Shown here in pieces: positions 9,432 through 20,255 of a stretch of DNA of 64,000 nucleotides; position 1 is the first letter of the stretch; each line of letters starts with the position of its first letter. Source of the stretch: Alphaproteobacteria bacterium CG1_02_46_17 (GTDB taxonomy: Bacteria; Pseudomonadota; Alphaproteobacteria; Micavibrionales; Micavibrionaceae); the NCBI GenBank assembly GCA_001871905.1, contig MNUG01000018.1, positions 1 to 64,000 on the forward strand, given 5' to 3'. Both the position numbers and the translations under genes were made by a program. The notes below the pieces were generated by a model that saw only the letters and a program-made list of their open reading frames with translations, was not told the DNA's origin and did no database searches.

Positions 9432-10235
9432 CTATTTATCAGCCAGCTCGCGTCCGCGATTGCGGGCTGCTGAGACGGCGCGCGACATCAGGTCGGTTAA
9501 CCCACTTTGTTCGGCCATCAGAACTTTGAGAGCAGCTTCAGTTGTTCCACCCGGACTGGTGACATTCTGACGAAGCGTTGCTGCGTCAAGACGGTCACTT
9601 TGTTGGGCCAGTAAGGCAGATCCAACCACCGTTTGCCGCGCCAGTTTCATGGATAAGTCGTGAGATAATCCAACAGTTTCCCCAGCTTCAGCCAAAGATT
9701 CAATCAGATGAAAAACATAGGCAGGGCCAGAGCCCGATACGGCTGTTACGGCATCCATCAGATTTTCATCATCAATCCATTCGGCAAGGCCAACACTTGA
9801 CATGAGCAGGGTCGCCTGATCTTTTTGCATAGAAGTGACGTGGCAATTGGCACATAAGACGCTCATCCCATATCCGATTGCCGCAGGCGTGTTGGGCATG
9901 ACGCGGATAACGGGTTGTCTGACATCCAGAAGACCTTCAAAAAATGAAATGGGCTTACCCGCCGCAATAGAGAGAATAAGTGTGGCAGGGGACACCAGAT
10001 GCTTCAACTGCATTATGGTCTCGGTCATGACTTGCGGCTTGACCGCCAGAATAATGCAATCGAAAGATTCTGAAATATCAGAGGCGCGGCGGAAATCTGC
10101 ATCCGGTGCAGCAGGGTCAACAACTGTGATGGACAAATTGGGGTGTTGTTCTTTCCAGCCTTTGAGCAAGGCTCCACCCATCTTGCCGCAACCAACCAAT
10201 AATAATCGCGAGTGAAGGGCAGAAGGCTGTATCAT
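9432..10235 (-). CDS. proC: pyrroline-5-carboxylate reductase
   Basis: LLLVGCGKMGGALLKGW; VIRVMPNTPAAIGYGMS; AVSGSGPAYVFHLIESLAEAG; VTSPGGTTEAALKVL. Confidence 0.96.
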   Translation of the reverse strand: MIQPSALHSRLLLVGCGKMGGALLKGWKEQHPNLSITVVDPAAPDADFRRASDISESFDCIILAVKPQVMTETIMQLKHLVSPATLILSIAAGKPISFFEGLLDVRQPVIRVMPNTPAAIGYGMSVLCANCHVTSMQKDQATLLMSSVGLAEWIDDENLMDAVTAVSGSGPAYVFHLIESLAEAGETVGLSHDLSMKLARQTVVGSALLAQQSDRLDAATLRQNVTSPGGTTEAALKVLMAEQSGLTDLMSRAVSAARNRGRELADK

Positions 10236-10236
10236 T

Positions 10237-10758
10237 TTACGACAATCCCACCGCAGGCATCAAAGCCAAAGCCAACTGGTCTTCGTCGTGGGTTTTTTCA
10301 GAAGCCAGCATCATAAAGGCGGGGTAATGCATATCGCATTCTTCCATTGTGATTTGAATCAATTCTTCCAGATGATCGACAATTTCCATGCCAACATTCA
10401 ACCCTTTGAGCATTTGCGTATAGCGGAAGCAGGGAATCATGCTTTCTGCAGGCAACTGGAAATGCCCCAGCCATAAATTTGTGTTGATTTCGTTGATTGT
10501 CCGGCAAGCCTGTTCATAGTTGAAATCGGCCAACCGCAAGTCATATTCGGCACAAAACTGCATAACTTCTTGTGAATCATTCCACATAAACATCATGCGG
10601 TAGATGCCGTGCTTGCCTTTGAGTTCAAGAAACAGCTCGTCCCTGTTCATGCGGGAATATTTCCAGTTCTGACGAACCAAAATATTTTCCACGCCATCCA
10701 GAGGGTTAGTGAAATCATCCATAAATTGTTCTTCAAAATTGTCGTTCGAGATCGGCAT
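10237..10758 (-). CDS. YbjN domain-containing protein
   Basis: NPLDGVENILVRQNWKYSRMNRDELFLELKGKHGIYRMMFMWNDSQEVMQFCAEYDLRL resembles the YbjN family. Start MPISNDN chosen over the longer ORF. Confidence 0.75.
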   Translation of the reverse strand: MPISNDNFEEQFMDDFTNPLDGVENILVRQNWKYSRMNRDELFLELKGKHGIYRMMFMWNDSQEVMQFCAEYDLRLADFNYEQACRTINEINTNLWLGHFQLPAESMIPCFRYTQMLKGLNVGMEIVDHLEELIQITMEECDMHYPAFMMLASEKTHDEDQLALALMPAVGLS

Positions 10759-10808
10759 AAATCGTCCTTTCCGCATGGTTTTGTCGATGGAACCAGAGTG
10801 CAGAAATA

Positions 10809-11189
10809 TTATGCACGCTTTTTAGGAGCCTTTTTAACGACAGCCTTTTTAGGAGCAACTTTTTTTGCAGGAGAAGCCTTGGTTTTTGCGCTAACTTTCG
10901 CTTTAACTTTAGCTTTAGCGGCAGGGGCTTTCTTGCCCAGCATGGCTTCCAGCTCGGCAATACGCTTTTTCATATCTTCTTGCTCGATTCGCAATTTGGT
11001 GACCACACTTTGCAAACGATCAATATCATCATTGGCCGCAGAATTTCCGGCCATAAAGTCGGGAGCAAACTTCTCGCCCACCTGATCCTTTAACCCTTCG
11101 CCAAGTTGTTTGCCAAGAGTGACAAAAACAGTAGCTGCCCCACTGGCAACGCGGGTCAAGTCTTCGAAAAGTTTGTTATCAATGGTCAT
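10809..11189 (-). CDS. UbiK/BMFP-type accessory factor with Lys/Ala-rich C-terminal tail
   Basis: MTIDNKLFEDLTRVASGAATVFVTLGKQ...RLQSVVTKLRIEQEDMKKRIAELEAMLGKK followed by an H1-like AAKAKVKAKVSAKTKASPAKKVAPKKAVVKKAPKKRA tail. Confidence 0.8.
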   Translation of the reverse strand: MTIDNKLFEDLTRVASGAATVFVTLGKQLGEGLKDQVGEKFAPDFMAGNSAANDDIDRLQSVVTKLRIEQEDMKKRIAELEAMLGKKAPAAKAKVKAKVSAKTKASPAKKVAPKKAVVKKAPKKRA

Positions 11190-11348
11190 AAAAGCCACCT
11201 GTTTTTTTGTCTGGCATGATTTTGGAAGTGGAAAGAGTGTTACCATTAAATCATGTAGGCTTGCAACCATTCACAAAAACGCTTAATCAGGTTTCAGTGG
11301 ATAATTTTTATACCCTGATCGAGAGATAAAACGGAAAAGGATATCAAG

Positions 11349-12341
11349 ATGATTGTTGTCACAGGCGGAACAGGCTTTATTGGCTCGAATCTAGTGGCTG
11401 GACTGGAAAAGGCGGGGCATAAACGCATTGTTTTATGCGACACGCTGGGTTCAGAGGATAAATGGAAGAATATTGCCAAGCGCAAGCTGCATAATATTGT
11501 GCCCCCCAATCGTCTGATGGATTATCTAGACGAGCATGCCAATGAAGTTGAAGCAATTTTTCATATGGGTGCGATCTCCTCGACCACCGAAAAAGACGTT
11601 GACCTGATTATCGAAACAAACTTTGTTCTGACCAGAACCTTGTGGAACTGGTGCGCGCGCCGCAATGTGCGTTTTATCTATGCATCGTCCGCTTCGACTT
11701 ACGGGGATGGTGGTGCTGGCTTTATCGATCACGATCAACCGGACTTTCTTTCAACCCTGCATCCTTTGAACCCTTATGGTTGGTCAAAGCATCTGATGGA
11801 CAGATATGCGTCCAGTATCGTCTATAAACAGGAAGAGGGTGGTATTCCGCCACAATGGTGTGGACTGAAATTTTTCAATGTGTATGGCCCCAATGAATAC
11901 CACAAAGGCGACCAGATGAGCGTCATTTGCAAGATGTACCCGCAAGTGGCGGCTGGGGCGACGGCGCGGCTGTTCAAATCCCACAACCCGGACTATGAAG
12001 ATGGTGGACAATTGCGCGATTTCATCTATGTGAAGGATTGTGTCAAGGTCATGCTCTGGCTATTCCAGAACCCACAGGTCAATGGCTTGTTCAATGTCGG
12101 AACCGGTCAGGCGCGAAGCTTCAAGGATCTGGCGATTGCAACTTTTGCTGCTGCAGGTGTGAAAGAGAAAATCCAATATTTCGATATGCCAGAACAACTT
12201 AAAGACCGGTATCAATATTTCACACAAGCCAATATGACCAAGCTTCGTGATGCAGGATACAACATGCCGTTCACCTCACTTGAGGACGGTATTCGCGACT
12301 ATGTTGTCGAGCACATGTCAAATCCGGATCAATATCGCTAA
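11349..12341 (+). CDS. hldD: ADP-glyceromanno-heptose 6-epimerase
   Basis: MIVVTGGTGFIGSNLVAGLEKAG; FIYASSASTYGDG; LKFFNVYGPNEYHKGDQMSVI; FNVGTGQARSFKDLA. Confidence 0.95.
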   Translation: MIVVTGGTGFIGSNLVAGLEKAGHKRIVLCDTLGSEDKWKNIAKRKLHNIVPPNRLMDYLDEHANEVEAIFHMGAISSTTEKDVDLIIETNFVLTRTLWNWCARRNVRFIYASSASTYGDGGAGFIDHDQPDFLSTLHPLNPYGWSKHLMDRYASSIVYKQEEGGIPPQWCGLKFFNVYGPNEYHKGDQMSVICKMYPQVAAGATARLFKSHNPDYEDGGQLRDFIYVKDCVKVMLWLFQNPQVNGLFNVGTGQARSFKDLAIATFAAAGVKEKIQYFDMPEQLKDRYQYFTQANMTKLRDAGYNMPFTSLEDGIRDYVVEHMSNPDQYR

Positions 12342-13150
12342 TGTCACTTCCTTTTCCGAAAATTGATCCGGTGGCCTTTGCTTTTGATGTCATGGGGCAT
12401 CATTTTGAGGTTCATTGGTATGCATTGGCCTATGTTGGAGGCTTTCTGCTGGGCTGGAGAGTGGCGCTCTATCTGACGGGCTTATATAAGGACCACCTGC
12501 GCCCCAACCGCGAAGATATTGATGACTTTATCACATGGGCCATTCTGGGCGTTTTGTTTGGCGGAAGGATTGGCTACGTCCTGTTTTACAACCTGCCAGC
12601 GTATATGGATCAACCTTTGGAGGCTCTGAAAGTCTGGCATGGTGGAATGTCATTTCATGGCGGCGCATTGGGGGTTATTGCGGCACTTATTCTTTATGCC
12701 AAGGTCAAGCATGTGTCATTCTTGCGTCTTGCAGATATTGCCACAACCGTTGTGCCGATTGGCCTGTTATTGGGGCGTGTGGCGAATTTCATAAACGGGG
12801 AATTATACGGGCGTGTGACCGAGTCGTCATGGGGAGTGATGTTTCCACAGGGCGGCCCTGACCCGCGTCACCCGAGCCAGCTTTATGAGGCCGTAATGGA
12901 AGGGCTTGTGCTGTTTGTCATCCTTTTTGCTTTGATGCATGTTGATAAAGTGCGGCGTCATCAGGGCGTCGTTGCGGGGGCGTTTCTGCTCCTATATGGC
13001 GTATTTCGCTTCTGTATTGAGTTTTTCCGCGAACCTGATGTGCAATTGGGCTTTCTCTTTGACCAAGTCACTATGGGGCAAATCCTGTGTATCCCGATGA
13101 TCGTGATCGGGGCTTCGATCGTGGTCTGGCGGGCCAAATGCAAGAGTTAA
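12341..13150 (+). CDS. lgt: prolipoprotein diacylglyceryl transferase
   Basis: HWYALAYVGGFLLGWR; LGGRIGYVLFYN-like; GGMSFHGGALG; GRVANFINGELYGRVT; HPSQLYEA; REPDVQLGFL. Confidence 0.96.
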   Translation: MSLPFPKIDPVAFAFDVMGHHFEVHWYALAYVGGFLLGWRVALYLTGLYKDHLRPNREDIDDFITWAILGVLFGGRIGYVLFYNLPAYMDQPLEALKVWHGGMSFHGGALGVIAALILYAKVKHVSFLRLADIATTVVPIGLLLGRVANFINGELYGRVTESSWGVMFPQGGPDPRHPSQLYEAVMEGLVLFVILFALMHVDKVRRHQGVVAGAFLLLYGVFRFCIEFFREPDVQLGFLFDQVTMGQILCIPMIVIGASIVVWRAKCKS

Positions 13151-14172
13151 GCGATAGTATTGTAAATTATATTCGCCACCATGGCCCGATGTCTGTCGAG
13201 ACATACTGGAATTTGTGTCTGGCTCACCCTGAACATGGGTATTATATTAAAAAAGATCCATTAGGCGTGGCTGGTGATTTCACCACGGCCCCTGAAATTT
13301 CCCAGATGTTTGGGGAAATAATCGGGGTTTGGGCAGGGGAACATTGGAAACGTTTAGGTAGCCCATCCCAAATTCATTTGATTGAATGCGGCCCGGGGCG
13401 CGGCACATTAATGGCCGATTTACTACGGGTTGCGGAGGTTGTTCCGGGATTTGATGCGTCATTGCATGTGCATTTGATTGAAACCTCCCCGAGTTTGCGT
13501 GGCAGGCAAAAGGAAACTTTGGGCAACCGAGCCATTACTTGGCATGATGAACTCTCGACCCTTCCCGGTGATGCACCATTGCTTGTTATTGGAAATGAAT
13601 TTCTTGACGCATTGCCTATTCGTCAATTTGTCTATGAAAACAGAAAATGGCACGAACGGCTGATTGGTTTAACCGATGATGGATGCTTTGCCTTTGTAAA
13701 GGGCGGCGCAGTAGGCGGAGAAGATTTCCCGATAGCCTGCCAGAATGATATTTTTGAATATTCTCGCGCCCGCGAGTCTGTCTTTGCTGATCTATGCGGG
13801 CGGATTGAAAATCAGGGCGGCGTGTCCCTGATGATTGACTATGGTCATTTGATAAGTGCAGCAGGGGATACCTTTCAGGCAGTGATGAATCATAAGTTCG
13901 TGAATATCTTGGAATATCAAGGAGATGCTGATCTAACCTCGCATGTTGATTTTGGCAGGCTGGCGCTTATTTCAAAAGATAAGAAATTAAAAACATCTTT
14001 TTGGAAACAAAAGGATTTTTTGGAATCAACTGGAATCTTGCAACGCGCTGCGCAGCTTGGACAACATGCAACGCCACAGCAAGCCAACGAGATTAAAGAT
14101 GCGCTGCATCGGTTGCTCGACTCCGCGCAAATGGGAGAGCTATTCAAAGTTATGGAGGTTTATAAGCCATGA
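13138..14172 (+). CDS. class I SAM-dependent methyltransferase, MidA/NDUFAF7 family
   Basis: MQELSDSIVNYIRHHGPMSVETYWNLCLAHPEHGYYIKKDPLGVAGDFTTAPEISQMFGE; IECGPGRGTLMADLLR; NEFLDALPIRQFV. Confidence 0.92.
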   Translation: MQELSDSIVNYIRHHGPMSVETYWNLCLAHPEHGYYIKKDPLGVAGDFTTAPEISQMFGEIIGVWAGEHWKRLGSPSQIHLIECGPGRGTLMADLLRVAEVVPGFDASLHVHLIETSPSLRGRQKETLGNRAITWHDELSTLPGDAPLLVIGNEFLDALPIRQFVYENRKWHERLIGLTDDGCFAFVKGGAVGGEDFPIACQNDIFEYSRARESVFADLCGRIENQGGVSLMIDYGHLISAAGDTFQAVMNHKFVNILEYQGDADLTSHVDFGRLALISKDKKLKTSFWKQKDFLESTGILQRAAQLGQHATPQQANEIKDALHRLLDSAQMGELFKVMEVYKP

Positions 14173-14942
14173 CCATTCATAGAATTACTGTACCGGATAT
14201 TTTCTCGGACAAAGTCACACATGGTTTTTTCGGACGCCGTGGAGGGGTCAGCGAAGGTGTCTTTGATAGCCTCAATTGTTCTCCCCAATCGGGCGACCAT
14301 CCCGACCATATCGAAGAAAACCGCCGCCGTATTCTGGATGCCTTGGGTGGCGGAACGTTGGCAACATTGAAACAAATCCATTCATCCGAATGTAGGTTCT
14401 TCGGCCAGCTAATTGATTCTCAAGGGGAAGAGGGAGACGCTCTGGTGACCGACCGCGTGGGTGAAGTGATTGGAGTGCTGACGGCAGATTGCGCTCCCGT
14501 CTTATTTGAAGGTCAAAAGAGTGATGGTGCGCCAGTGATTGGTGCTGCCCATGCCGGATGGGGAGGTGCATTGAAAGGTGTGTGTGAAAGTACTATCCAG
14601 AAAATGATCTCTCTCGGGGCCGTCAAAGAAAGTATCAGGGCTGCAATTGGCCCTTCAATTGGCCCCAAATCCTATCAGGTGGGGCAAGATTTCTCAGCCC
14701 CTTTTTTGGATGAAAATCAGGGTGCTGGGTCGTTTTTCATGATGACAGAGGGAGAAATTTATTTTGATCTGCCCTCTTATGTCCGGTACAGACTGGAAAG
14801 GGCGGGGATCTCGAAAATAGAGATTATTGCCAAAGATACATATAAGGAAACACAGGAATTCTTTAGCTTTCGGCGAGCCACTCATCAGGGGGAGCGGCAA
14901 TATGGCCGCCAAATGTCGGGAATTTCTATTATAAAAACTTGA
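14169..14942 (+). CDS. pgeF: peptidoglycan editing factor PgeF / laccase-domain protein (YfiH family)
   Basis: [65 protein letters not shown]. Confidence 0.95.
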   Translation: MTIHRITVPDIFSDKVTHGFFGRRGGVSEGVFDSLNCSPQSGDHPDHIEENRRRILDALGGGTLATLKQIHSSECRFFGQLIDSQGEEGDALVTDRVGEVIGVLTADCAPVLFEGQKSDGAPVIGAAHAGWGGALKGVCESTIQKMISLGAVKESIRAAIGPSIGPKSYQVGQDFSAPFLDENQGAGSFFMMTEGEIYFDLPSYVRYRLERAGISKIEIIAKDTYKETQEFFSFRRATHQGERQYGRQMSGISIIKT

Positions 14943-15048
14943 TTTTTGTTCGGGAGTTTCTATAGTGCCAGAAAATAGAGGAACTGCAGATAAAAGCACT
15001 GCAATACGACAGGATAAACAGTTAAAAACCGAAAGGCCACGGACTCCT

Positions 15049-15981
15049 ATGAAAATCATTGCCGGAAACGCAAACCAACCCCTTTGTAAGGCCATCTCAC
15101 GCTATCTGGATGTCCCTCTTGCAAAGGCCAGCATCAAAAGATTTGCTGATATGGAAGTGTTCGTTGATATTGATGAGAATATTCGTGGCGAAGATGTCTT
15201 TATTATCCAGCCCACTTCTTTCCCCGCCAACGACCATATGATGGAATTGCTGATTACGCTCGATGCTCTGCGCCGCAGCTCGGCACGTCGGATTACTGCC
15301 GTCATTCCTTACTTCGGATATGCAAGACAAGATCGCCGGACGGGTTCAAGAACCCCGATTACTGCCAAGCTGGTGGCAAATTTGATTACCACTGCCGGAG
15401 CAAACCGTGCTTTGATGCTTGACCTGCACGCCGGACAAATCCAAGGATTCTTTGATATTCCAACTGATAATCTGATTGCCTCACCAGTTTTTGTTCCTGA
15501 TATGGAGCAACGTTTTGCAGGTCGTGATGTGATGATCGTCTCCCCTGATATTGGTGGAGTGGTGCGTGCCCGTGCGATCGCCAAACGTTTGGGCGTCGAA
15601 CTGGCAATTATCGACAAACGCCGTGAACATGCAGGTGTCTCCGAGGTGATGAACGTCATCGGGGATGTCAGTGGAAAAACATGTATTCTGATTGATGACA
15701 TTGTCGATTCTGCCGGAACCTTATGCAATGCCGCTGTCGCTCTCATGGAAAACGGAGCCGAGGAAGTTTATTCCTACGTTGTCCATGGAGTCTTATCCGG
15801 ATCGGCTGTTGATCGCGTTGAAAAATCCCCGATCAAAAAGCTGATCACAACCGACAGCATTATGGCAAGTGAAGCCTCACTTAAATCCGATCATTTCGAA
15901 CAATTGACCATTGCCCCATTGCTGGGTGAGGCCATTCTCCGCATTGCCGAAGACCGCTCGATTTCAGCGTTGTTTAAGTAA
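15049..15981 (+). CDS. prs: ribose-phosphate pyrophosphokinase
   Basis: [84 protein letters not shown]. Internal ATG chosen over the GTG at 14965. Confidence 0.96.
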   Translation: MKIIAGNANQPLCKAISRYLDVPLAKASIKRFADMEVFVDIDENIRGEDVFIIQPTSFPANDHMMELLITLDALRRSSARRITAVIPYFGYARQDRRTGSRTPITAKLVANLITTAGANRALMLDLHAGQIQGFFDIPTDNLIASPVFVPDMEQRFAGRDVMIVSPDIGGVVRARAIAKRLGVELAIIDKRREHAGVSEVMNVIGDVSGKTCILIDDIVDSAGTLCNAAVALMENGAEEVYSYVVHGVLSGSAVDRVEKSPIKKLITTDSIMASEASLKSDHFEQLTIAPLLGEAILRIAEDRSISALFK

Positions 15982-16094
15982 AAAGATAGCAAATAAAGCT
16001 TGATTTCACTGCAATATTCCTGCTAAACCAGCCCATCTTGTCGGCACCCCTGGAGGCCGACCGTTATATTATTTTAGAAAAAGGAAACTAAGCC

Positions 16095-16748
16095 ATGTCA
16101 AAACACTATACATTGACGGCACAAAAGCGTGAAAGGGCCGGTAAGGGGGTCGCTCGTGCTTTGCGTCGTGAGAGCAGAATACCAGCAGTAGTATATGGAG
16201 ATAGCAAAACTCCAATCCTGATTTCCTGTCTGGAAAAAGATATTACCCTTCAATTTTTGAAAGGTGGAATGAAAACCCACATGTGTGACATGGACGTTGA
16301 AGGCGAAAAAGTGAGCGTTTTGGCTCGTGACATTCAGCTGAACCCAGTTACAGACCGCGTTGAACATATTGATTTTATGCGCGTTGGGCCAAAAACCAAA
16401 ATGACTGTTTCCGTTCCATTGCACTTCATCAATCAAGAGGTTTCTCCTGGTATTAAGGCAAAAGGCATTTTGAATATCGTGCACCACCACCTTGATATTC
16501 GTTGTGCAGCGAAAGACATTCCTGAAGGCATTGAGATAGATATGTCTGAAGCAGTCTTGGGACATGCGTTCAAACTCAAAGACATCGTCCTTGCAAAAGG
16601 TACAGAAGTCATGGGTAATGATGATCCTGAGCTGACTTTGGCCAACATTATCGAGCCAAAAGTCAAGGCTGAGCCAGTAGAAGGTGCTGCAGAGGCTGCG
16701 CCAGCAGCAGCAACAGCCGCCGCCGCTCCTGCCGCCGAGAAAAAATAA
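16095..16748 (+). CDS. rplY: 50S ribosomal protein L25 / general stress protein Ctc
   Basis: LTAQKRERAGKGVARALRRESRIPAVVYGD; HIDFMRVGPKTKMTVSVPLHFINQEVSPGIKAKGILNIVHHHLDIRC; Ala-rich tail. Confidence 0.95.
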   Translation: MSKHYTLTAQKRERAGKGVARALRRESRIPAVVYGDSKTPILISCLEKDITLQFLKGGMKTHMCDMDVEGEKVSVLARDIQLNPVTDRVEHIDFMRVGPKTKMTVSVPLHFINQEVSPGIKAKGILNIVHHHLDIRCAAKDIPEGIEIDMSEAVLGHAFKLKDIVLAKGTEVMGNDDPELTLANIIEPKVKAEPVEGAAEAAPAAATAAAAPAAEKK

Positions 16749-16764
16749 CAATATATATCTTTCT

Positions 16765-16816
16765 AAATCCCCCTTCGCGCCTTAATCAGACTTGGCTCGG
16801 AGGGGGATTTGTTTTA
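16765..16816 (+). terminator. terminator between rplY and pth
   Basis: AAATCCCCCTTCG...CGGAGGGGGATTT stem followed by GTTTTAAG. Confidence 0.6.
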
Positions 16817-16827
16817 AGAATACCAGC

Positions 16828-17454
16828 ATGATTTTAATTGTCGGATTGGGAAACCCCGGATCAGAATATGAACGCAATCGCCATAATATCGGATTTATGG
16901 CGGTGGATGAGATTGCCAAAAAATATGATTTCCCCGCTTTCCGCCAGAAATATAAAGGCCATTACACCGAGGGCACGATCAAGGAAGAAAAGGTCGCTCT
17001 GTTAAAACCCCAGACCTATATGAATGAGTCGGGTCGTTCTGTCGGTGAAGTGGCCAAATTCTATAAAGTTCCAACTTCAGACATTATTGTATTTCATGAT
17101 GAACTGGATGTTGCCCCCGGTAAATTGAAAATAAAAATCGGTGGGGGGGCTGCGGGACATAACGGACTGCGGTCAATGGATGATTGGTTGGATAATCCTG
17201 ATTATAAACGGGTAAGAATGGGAATTGGTCACCCGGGTGACAAAGACCGTGTTCATGGCTATGTGCTGGGAAATTTTCCAAAGTCCGATGACGACTGGCT
17301 GGAAAAATTATTGCTTGCTGTGGCGAAAGAAGTCCCCGCCTTGTTAAAAGGGGATGATGCGGGGTTTTTGAATAATGTGGCGCGCGCCACCCAACCCCCA
17401 AAACCAAAAAAAGAAAAACCGGAAGCCAAAGGAGAGGAGAGCGGGAATGAATAA
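16828..17454 (+). CDS. pth: peptidyl-tRNA hydrolase
   Basis: [85 protein letters not shown]. Confidence 0.97.
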   Translation: MILIVGLGNPGSEYERNRHNIGFMAVDEIAKKYDFPAFRQKYKGHYTEGTIKEEKVALLKPQTYMNESGRSVGEVAKFYKVPTSDIIVFHDELDVAPGKLKIKIGGGAAGHNGLRSMDDWLDNPDYKRVRMGIGHPGDKDRVHGYVLGNFPKSDDDWLEKLLLAVAKEVPALLKGDDAGFLNNVARATQPPKPKKEKPEAKGEESGNE

Positions 17455-18109
17455 AAAGATATTTGATCAGGGCTCCCAATCCCGTGCAGCTCATGCCGCA
17501 TATAGTTTTGGCGAGATATATCCGGCACAGATGCTTGCTGAAATTCCAAAGCAAGGGGTGGCCATGGATATCGGGACTGGTGTGGGGCGCGACGCGGTGG
17601 CAATGCATAACCGTGTTAATGGACGCTTGCTGGTCGTGGGGATAGATCCTGATGAGGGGAACTATCACAAGGCCGTTGAGACATATCCTCAAAAAGATAT
17701 TGTCCTTTGTCACGACTGGGCCGCTGTGGCTGCTGTTAAACGGAATAGACAAATTGCTTACTTGGTTGCAGAGGTTCAAAAACTTGATGAGCCACCAAGT
17801 AATCTGAAAGCAGATTTTATAAATTGTTCAGCGGTTATGATGTTTATTCCCCAAGATGAGCAGCAAGACTTTTTGCACGGATTGCATTCGCTTGCAAAGC
17901 CACTTCGGGATGTTTTCCTGCGTTATCGCACGGAGATGTTGAAAAAGGGAATGACATCGATTAATCAAAGGATACTTTTTAACCAATGTTACTTGGCTGG
18001 ATTTGCCATGAGGAAATTGCCAGATTTCCCTGATCCTCCCCCGAGCAGTCGAGATTTTGTGTGGCATGACTATTTATTGACAGCATGTTGTAAACCAAAA
18101 TTTTTTTAA
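17447..18109 (+). CDS. class I SAM-dependent methyltransferase
   Basis: Overlaps the pth stop (ATGAATAA). [26 protein letters not shown]...[10 protein letters not shown] resembles SAM-binding motif I/II. Confidence 0.75.
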   Translation: MNKKIFDQGSQSRAAHAAYSFGEIYPAQMLAEIPKQGVAMDIGTGVGRDAVAMHNRVNGRLLVVGIDPDEGNYHKAVETYPQKDIVLCHDWAAVAAVKRNRQIAYLVAEVQKLDEPPSNLKADFINCSAVMMFIPQDEQQDFLHGLHSLAKPLRDVFLRYRTEMLKKGMTSINQRILFNQCYLAGFAMRKLPDFPDPPPSSRDFVWHDYLLTACCKPKFF

Positions 18110-18124
18110 AAAAGGAAAATAAAA

Positions 18125-19225
18125 ATGGGCTTTAATTGTGGAATCGTTGGTCTCCCGAATGTCGGAAAATCAACCACCTTCAATGCATTGACAGCAACGG
18201 CTGCGGCACAGGCTGCGAACTTCCCGTTCTGTACTATCGAACCGAATGTTGGGCGTGTTGGTGTGCCGGATGAACGTTTGCAAAAACTGGCTGATGCCGG
18301 AAAATCGAAAAGCATTATCCCGACCCAACTGGAATTTGTCGATATTGCCGGACTGGTCAAGGGCGCTTCAAAAGGCGAGGGGTTGGGGAACAAGTTCCTC
18401 TCGAACATCCGTCAGGTGGATGCAATCATTCATGTGTTGCGGTGTTTCGAAGATGAAAACGTCACCCATGTCGAAGGATCGGTTGATCCGGTGCGCGATG
18501 CGGAAATCATCGAAACAGAATTGATGCTGGCAGACCTCGAAAGCATTGAACGCCAGATTGATGCGATGTCCAAGAAAGCAAAATCCGGCGATAAATCCCT
18601 TAAATCCCAAGTCGAACTCATGCAAAAAATCCATGCAGCTTTGGCCGAAGGGAAACCGGCAAGAAGCGTTGCTGTTCCGGAAGACATGGAAAAAGCAGTG
18701 CGCGAACTCTTTCTGATGACCACGAAACCAATGCTTTATGTCTGTAACGTGCTGGAAAATGACGCTGAAAATGGCAATGCTCTGACCGAAAAAGTCGCAA
18801 GCATGGCCAAAGAGAAAAATTACGAATATGTGATTATCTGTGCGGAAATTGAATCCCAGATCGCCCAACTGGCTTCGGAAGACGAGAAAAAAGAATTTTT
18901 GGAATCGCTGGGTCTGTCCGAACCGGGGCTGAACAAGATTATCCGCGCCGGATATAAACTTTTAGGACTTGAAACATATTTCACCGTCGGCCCCAAAGAA
19001 ACCCGCGCATGGACGATTCCAGTTGAATGCAAGGCTCCACAAGCGGCGGGGGTCATCCACACCGACTTTGAACGTGGATTTATCCGCGCCGAAGTGATTG
19101 CGTATGACGATTATATCTCCTGTAATGGTGAACAAGGTGCCAAAGATCAGGGCAAAATGCGCTCCGAAGGCAAAGAATATGTTGTTCAGGACGGAGATGT
19201 AATCTTGTTCCGCTTTAATGTGTAA
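18125..19225 (+). CDS. ychF: redox-regulated GTPase/ATPase YchF
   Basis: [74 protein letters not shown]. Confidence 0.98.
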   Translation: MGFNCGIVGLPNVGKSTTFNALTATAAAQAANFPFCTIEPNVGRVGVPDERLQKLADAGKSKSIIPTQLEFVDIAGLVKGASKGEGLGNKFLSNIRQVDAIIHVLRCFEDENVTHVEGSVDPVRDAEIIETELMLADLESIERQIDAMSKKAKSGDKSLKSQVELMQKIHAALAEGKPARSVAVPEDMEKAVRELFLMTTKPMLYVCNVLENDAENGNALTEKVASMAKEKNYEYVIICAEIESQIAQLASEDEKKEFLESLGLSEPGLNKIIRAGYKLLGLETYFTVGPKETRAWTIPVECKAPQAAGVIHTDFERGFIRAEVIAYDDYISCNGEQGAKDQGKMRSEGKEYVVQDGDVILFRFNV

Positions 19226-19240
19226 TAAAAAGGAATGGCA

Positions 19241-20245
19241 ATGAAACTGACAGACGACATCAAAGCCATTCCGAAAGCCGAGTTGCATGTCCATATTGAG
19301 GGCACAGTAACCCCTGATATCGCATGCCTGATTGCCAAGCGTAACGGCATCACCATCAATCCCGAAATATTTTCCGAAGACGGCCTGTCCCATAAATGGA
19401 ACGGATTTATTGATCTGGTGACGCGTGTTTATCAGGAAATGGCGCAATGCCTGAAAACGGCAGATGATTATGAAACCATCATGTATGATTATCTGTGTCG
19501 ATGTGCGGCAGAGGGTGCGATCTATGTCGAACCTAGTGGCTACCCCGGTCAATGTCTGGTGTCTGGTATAAATTACAAAGATATGGTCGATGGGATGAGT
19601 CGTGGAATGGATCGTGCTCGTGCAGATACAGGCATTGAATCCCGCCTGACCATGACCTTTGAACGGCACCGTCCGGAAGGTGCAGAAAATGATGCTGATA
19701 TTATATTGTCCTACAAACATTCCTATATTGTAGGCCTTGATATTGCTGGCGGTGAACAAGAAGGCGATCTCGCTGGATTTGAAACTGCCTATAAACGTGT
19801 GCTGAAAGATTTTGGACGCCCATTGGGGGTACGTGCCCATGCCGCTGAGAATATAGGTTCCGTGAACGGGTGGGACGCCATCAAACGCCTGCCGCTTAAT
19901 CGCATGGGTCATGGCGTGAGGTGCAGCGAAGACCCTGATCTTATCAAAGAACTCATCGCAAGAAATATAACGCTCGAAGTCTGCCCGACCAGCAATATTC
20001 TGGCGGTCAAAGAATATCCAGATTTCAAATCACATCCTTTAAGAAAACTATACGACGCGGGCGTTTCCATTTCCCTTAATTCTGATGATCCGGGATTATT
20101 CGGCAATTCAATCGGACAGGAATACCAGATTGCCCATGACGAATTTGGTTTTACTGTGGACGAGTTGCGCGGCATTACGCGCAACGCCATTGCTGTGTCA
20201 TTCGCGGAAGATCGCATCAAAGAGAGTTTGCTTGCGACTTTATAA
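19241..20245 (+). CDS. add: adenosine deaminase
   Basis: IPKAELHVHIEGTV; GLDIAGGEQEGDLAGFETAYKR; VRAHAAENIGS; RMGHGVRCSEDPDL; EVCPTSNILAVKEY; VSISLNSDDPGLFG. Confidence 0.93.
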   Translation: MKLTDDIKAIPKAELHVHIEGTVTPDIACLIAKRNGITINPEIFSEDGLSHKWNGFIDLVTRVYQEMAQCLKTADDYETIMYDYLCRCAAEGAIYVEPSGYPGQCLVSGINYKDMVDGMSRGMDRARADTGIESRLTMTFERHRPEGAENDADIILSYKHSYIVGLDIAGGEQEGDLAGFETAYKRVLKDFGRPLGVRAHAAENIGSVNGWDAIKRLPLNRMGHGVRCSEDPDLIKELIARNITLEVCPTSNILAVKEYPDFKSHPLRKLYDAGVSISLNSDDPGLFGNSIGQEYQIAHDEFGFTVDELRGITRNAIAVSFAEDRIKESLLATL

Positions 20246-20255
20246 ATAGAAAATC

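Noticed and set aside
16098-16751. 217-aa minus-strand ORF opposite rplY
   Set aside because: Shadow frame of L25; Cys/Trp/Phe-rich with no domain; the plus-strand product is unambiguous.
17084-17779. 231-aa minus-strand ORF opposite pth and the methyltransferase
   Set aside because: Antisense shadow spanning two real genes; His/Pro/Leu-rich.
18962-19912. 316-aa minus-strand ORF antisense to ychF/add
   Set aside because: Lies fully opposite two clearly conserved genes; composition (His/Phe/Cys-rich) is typical of a shadow frame.
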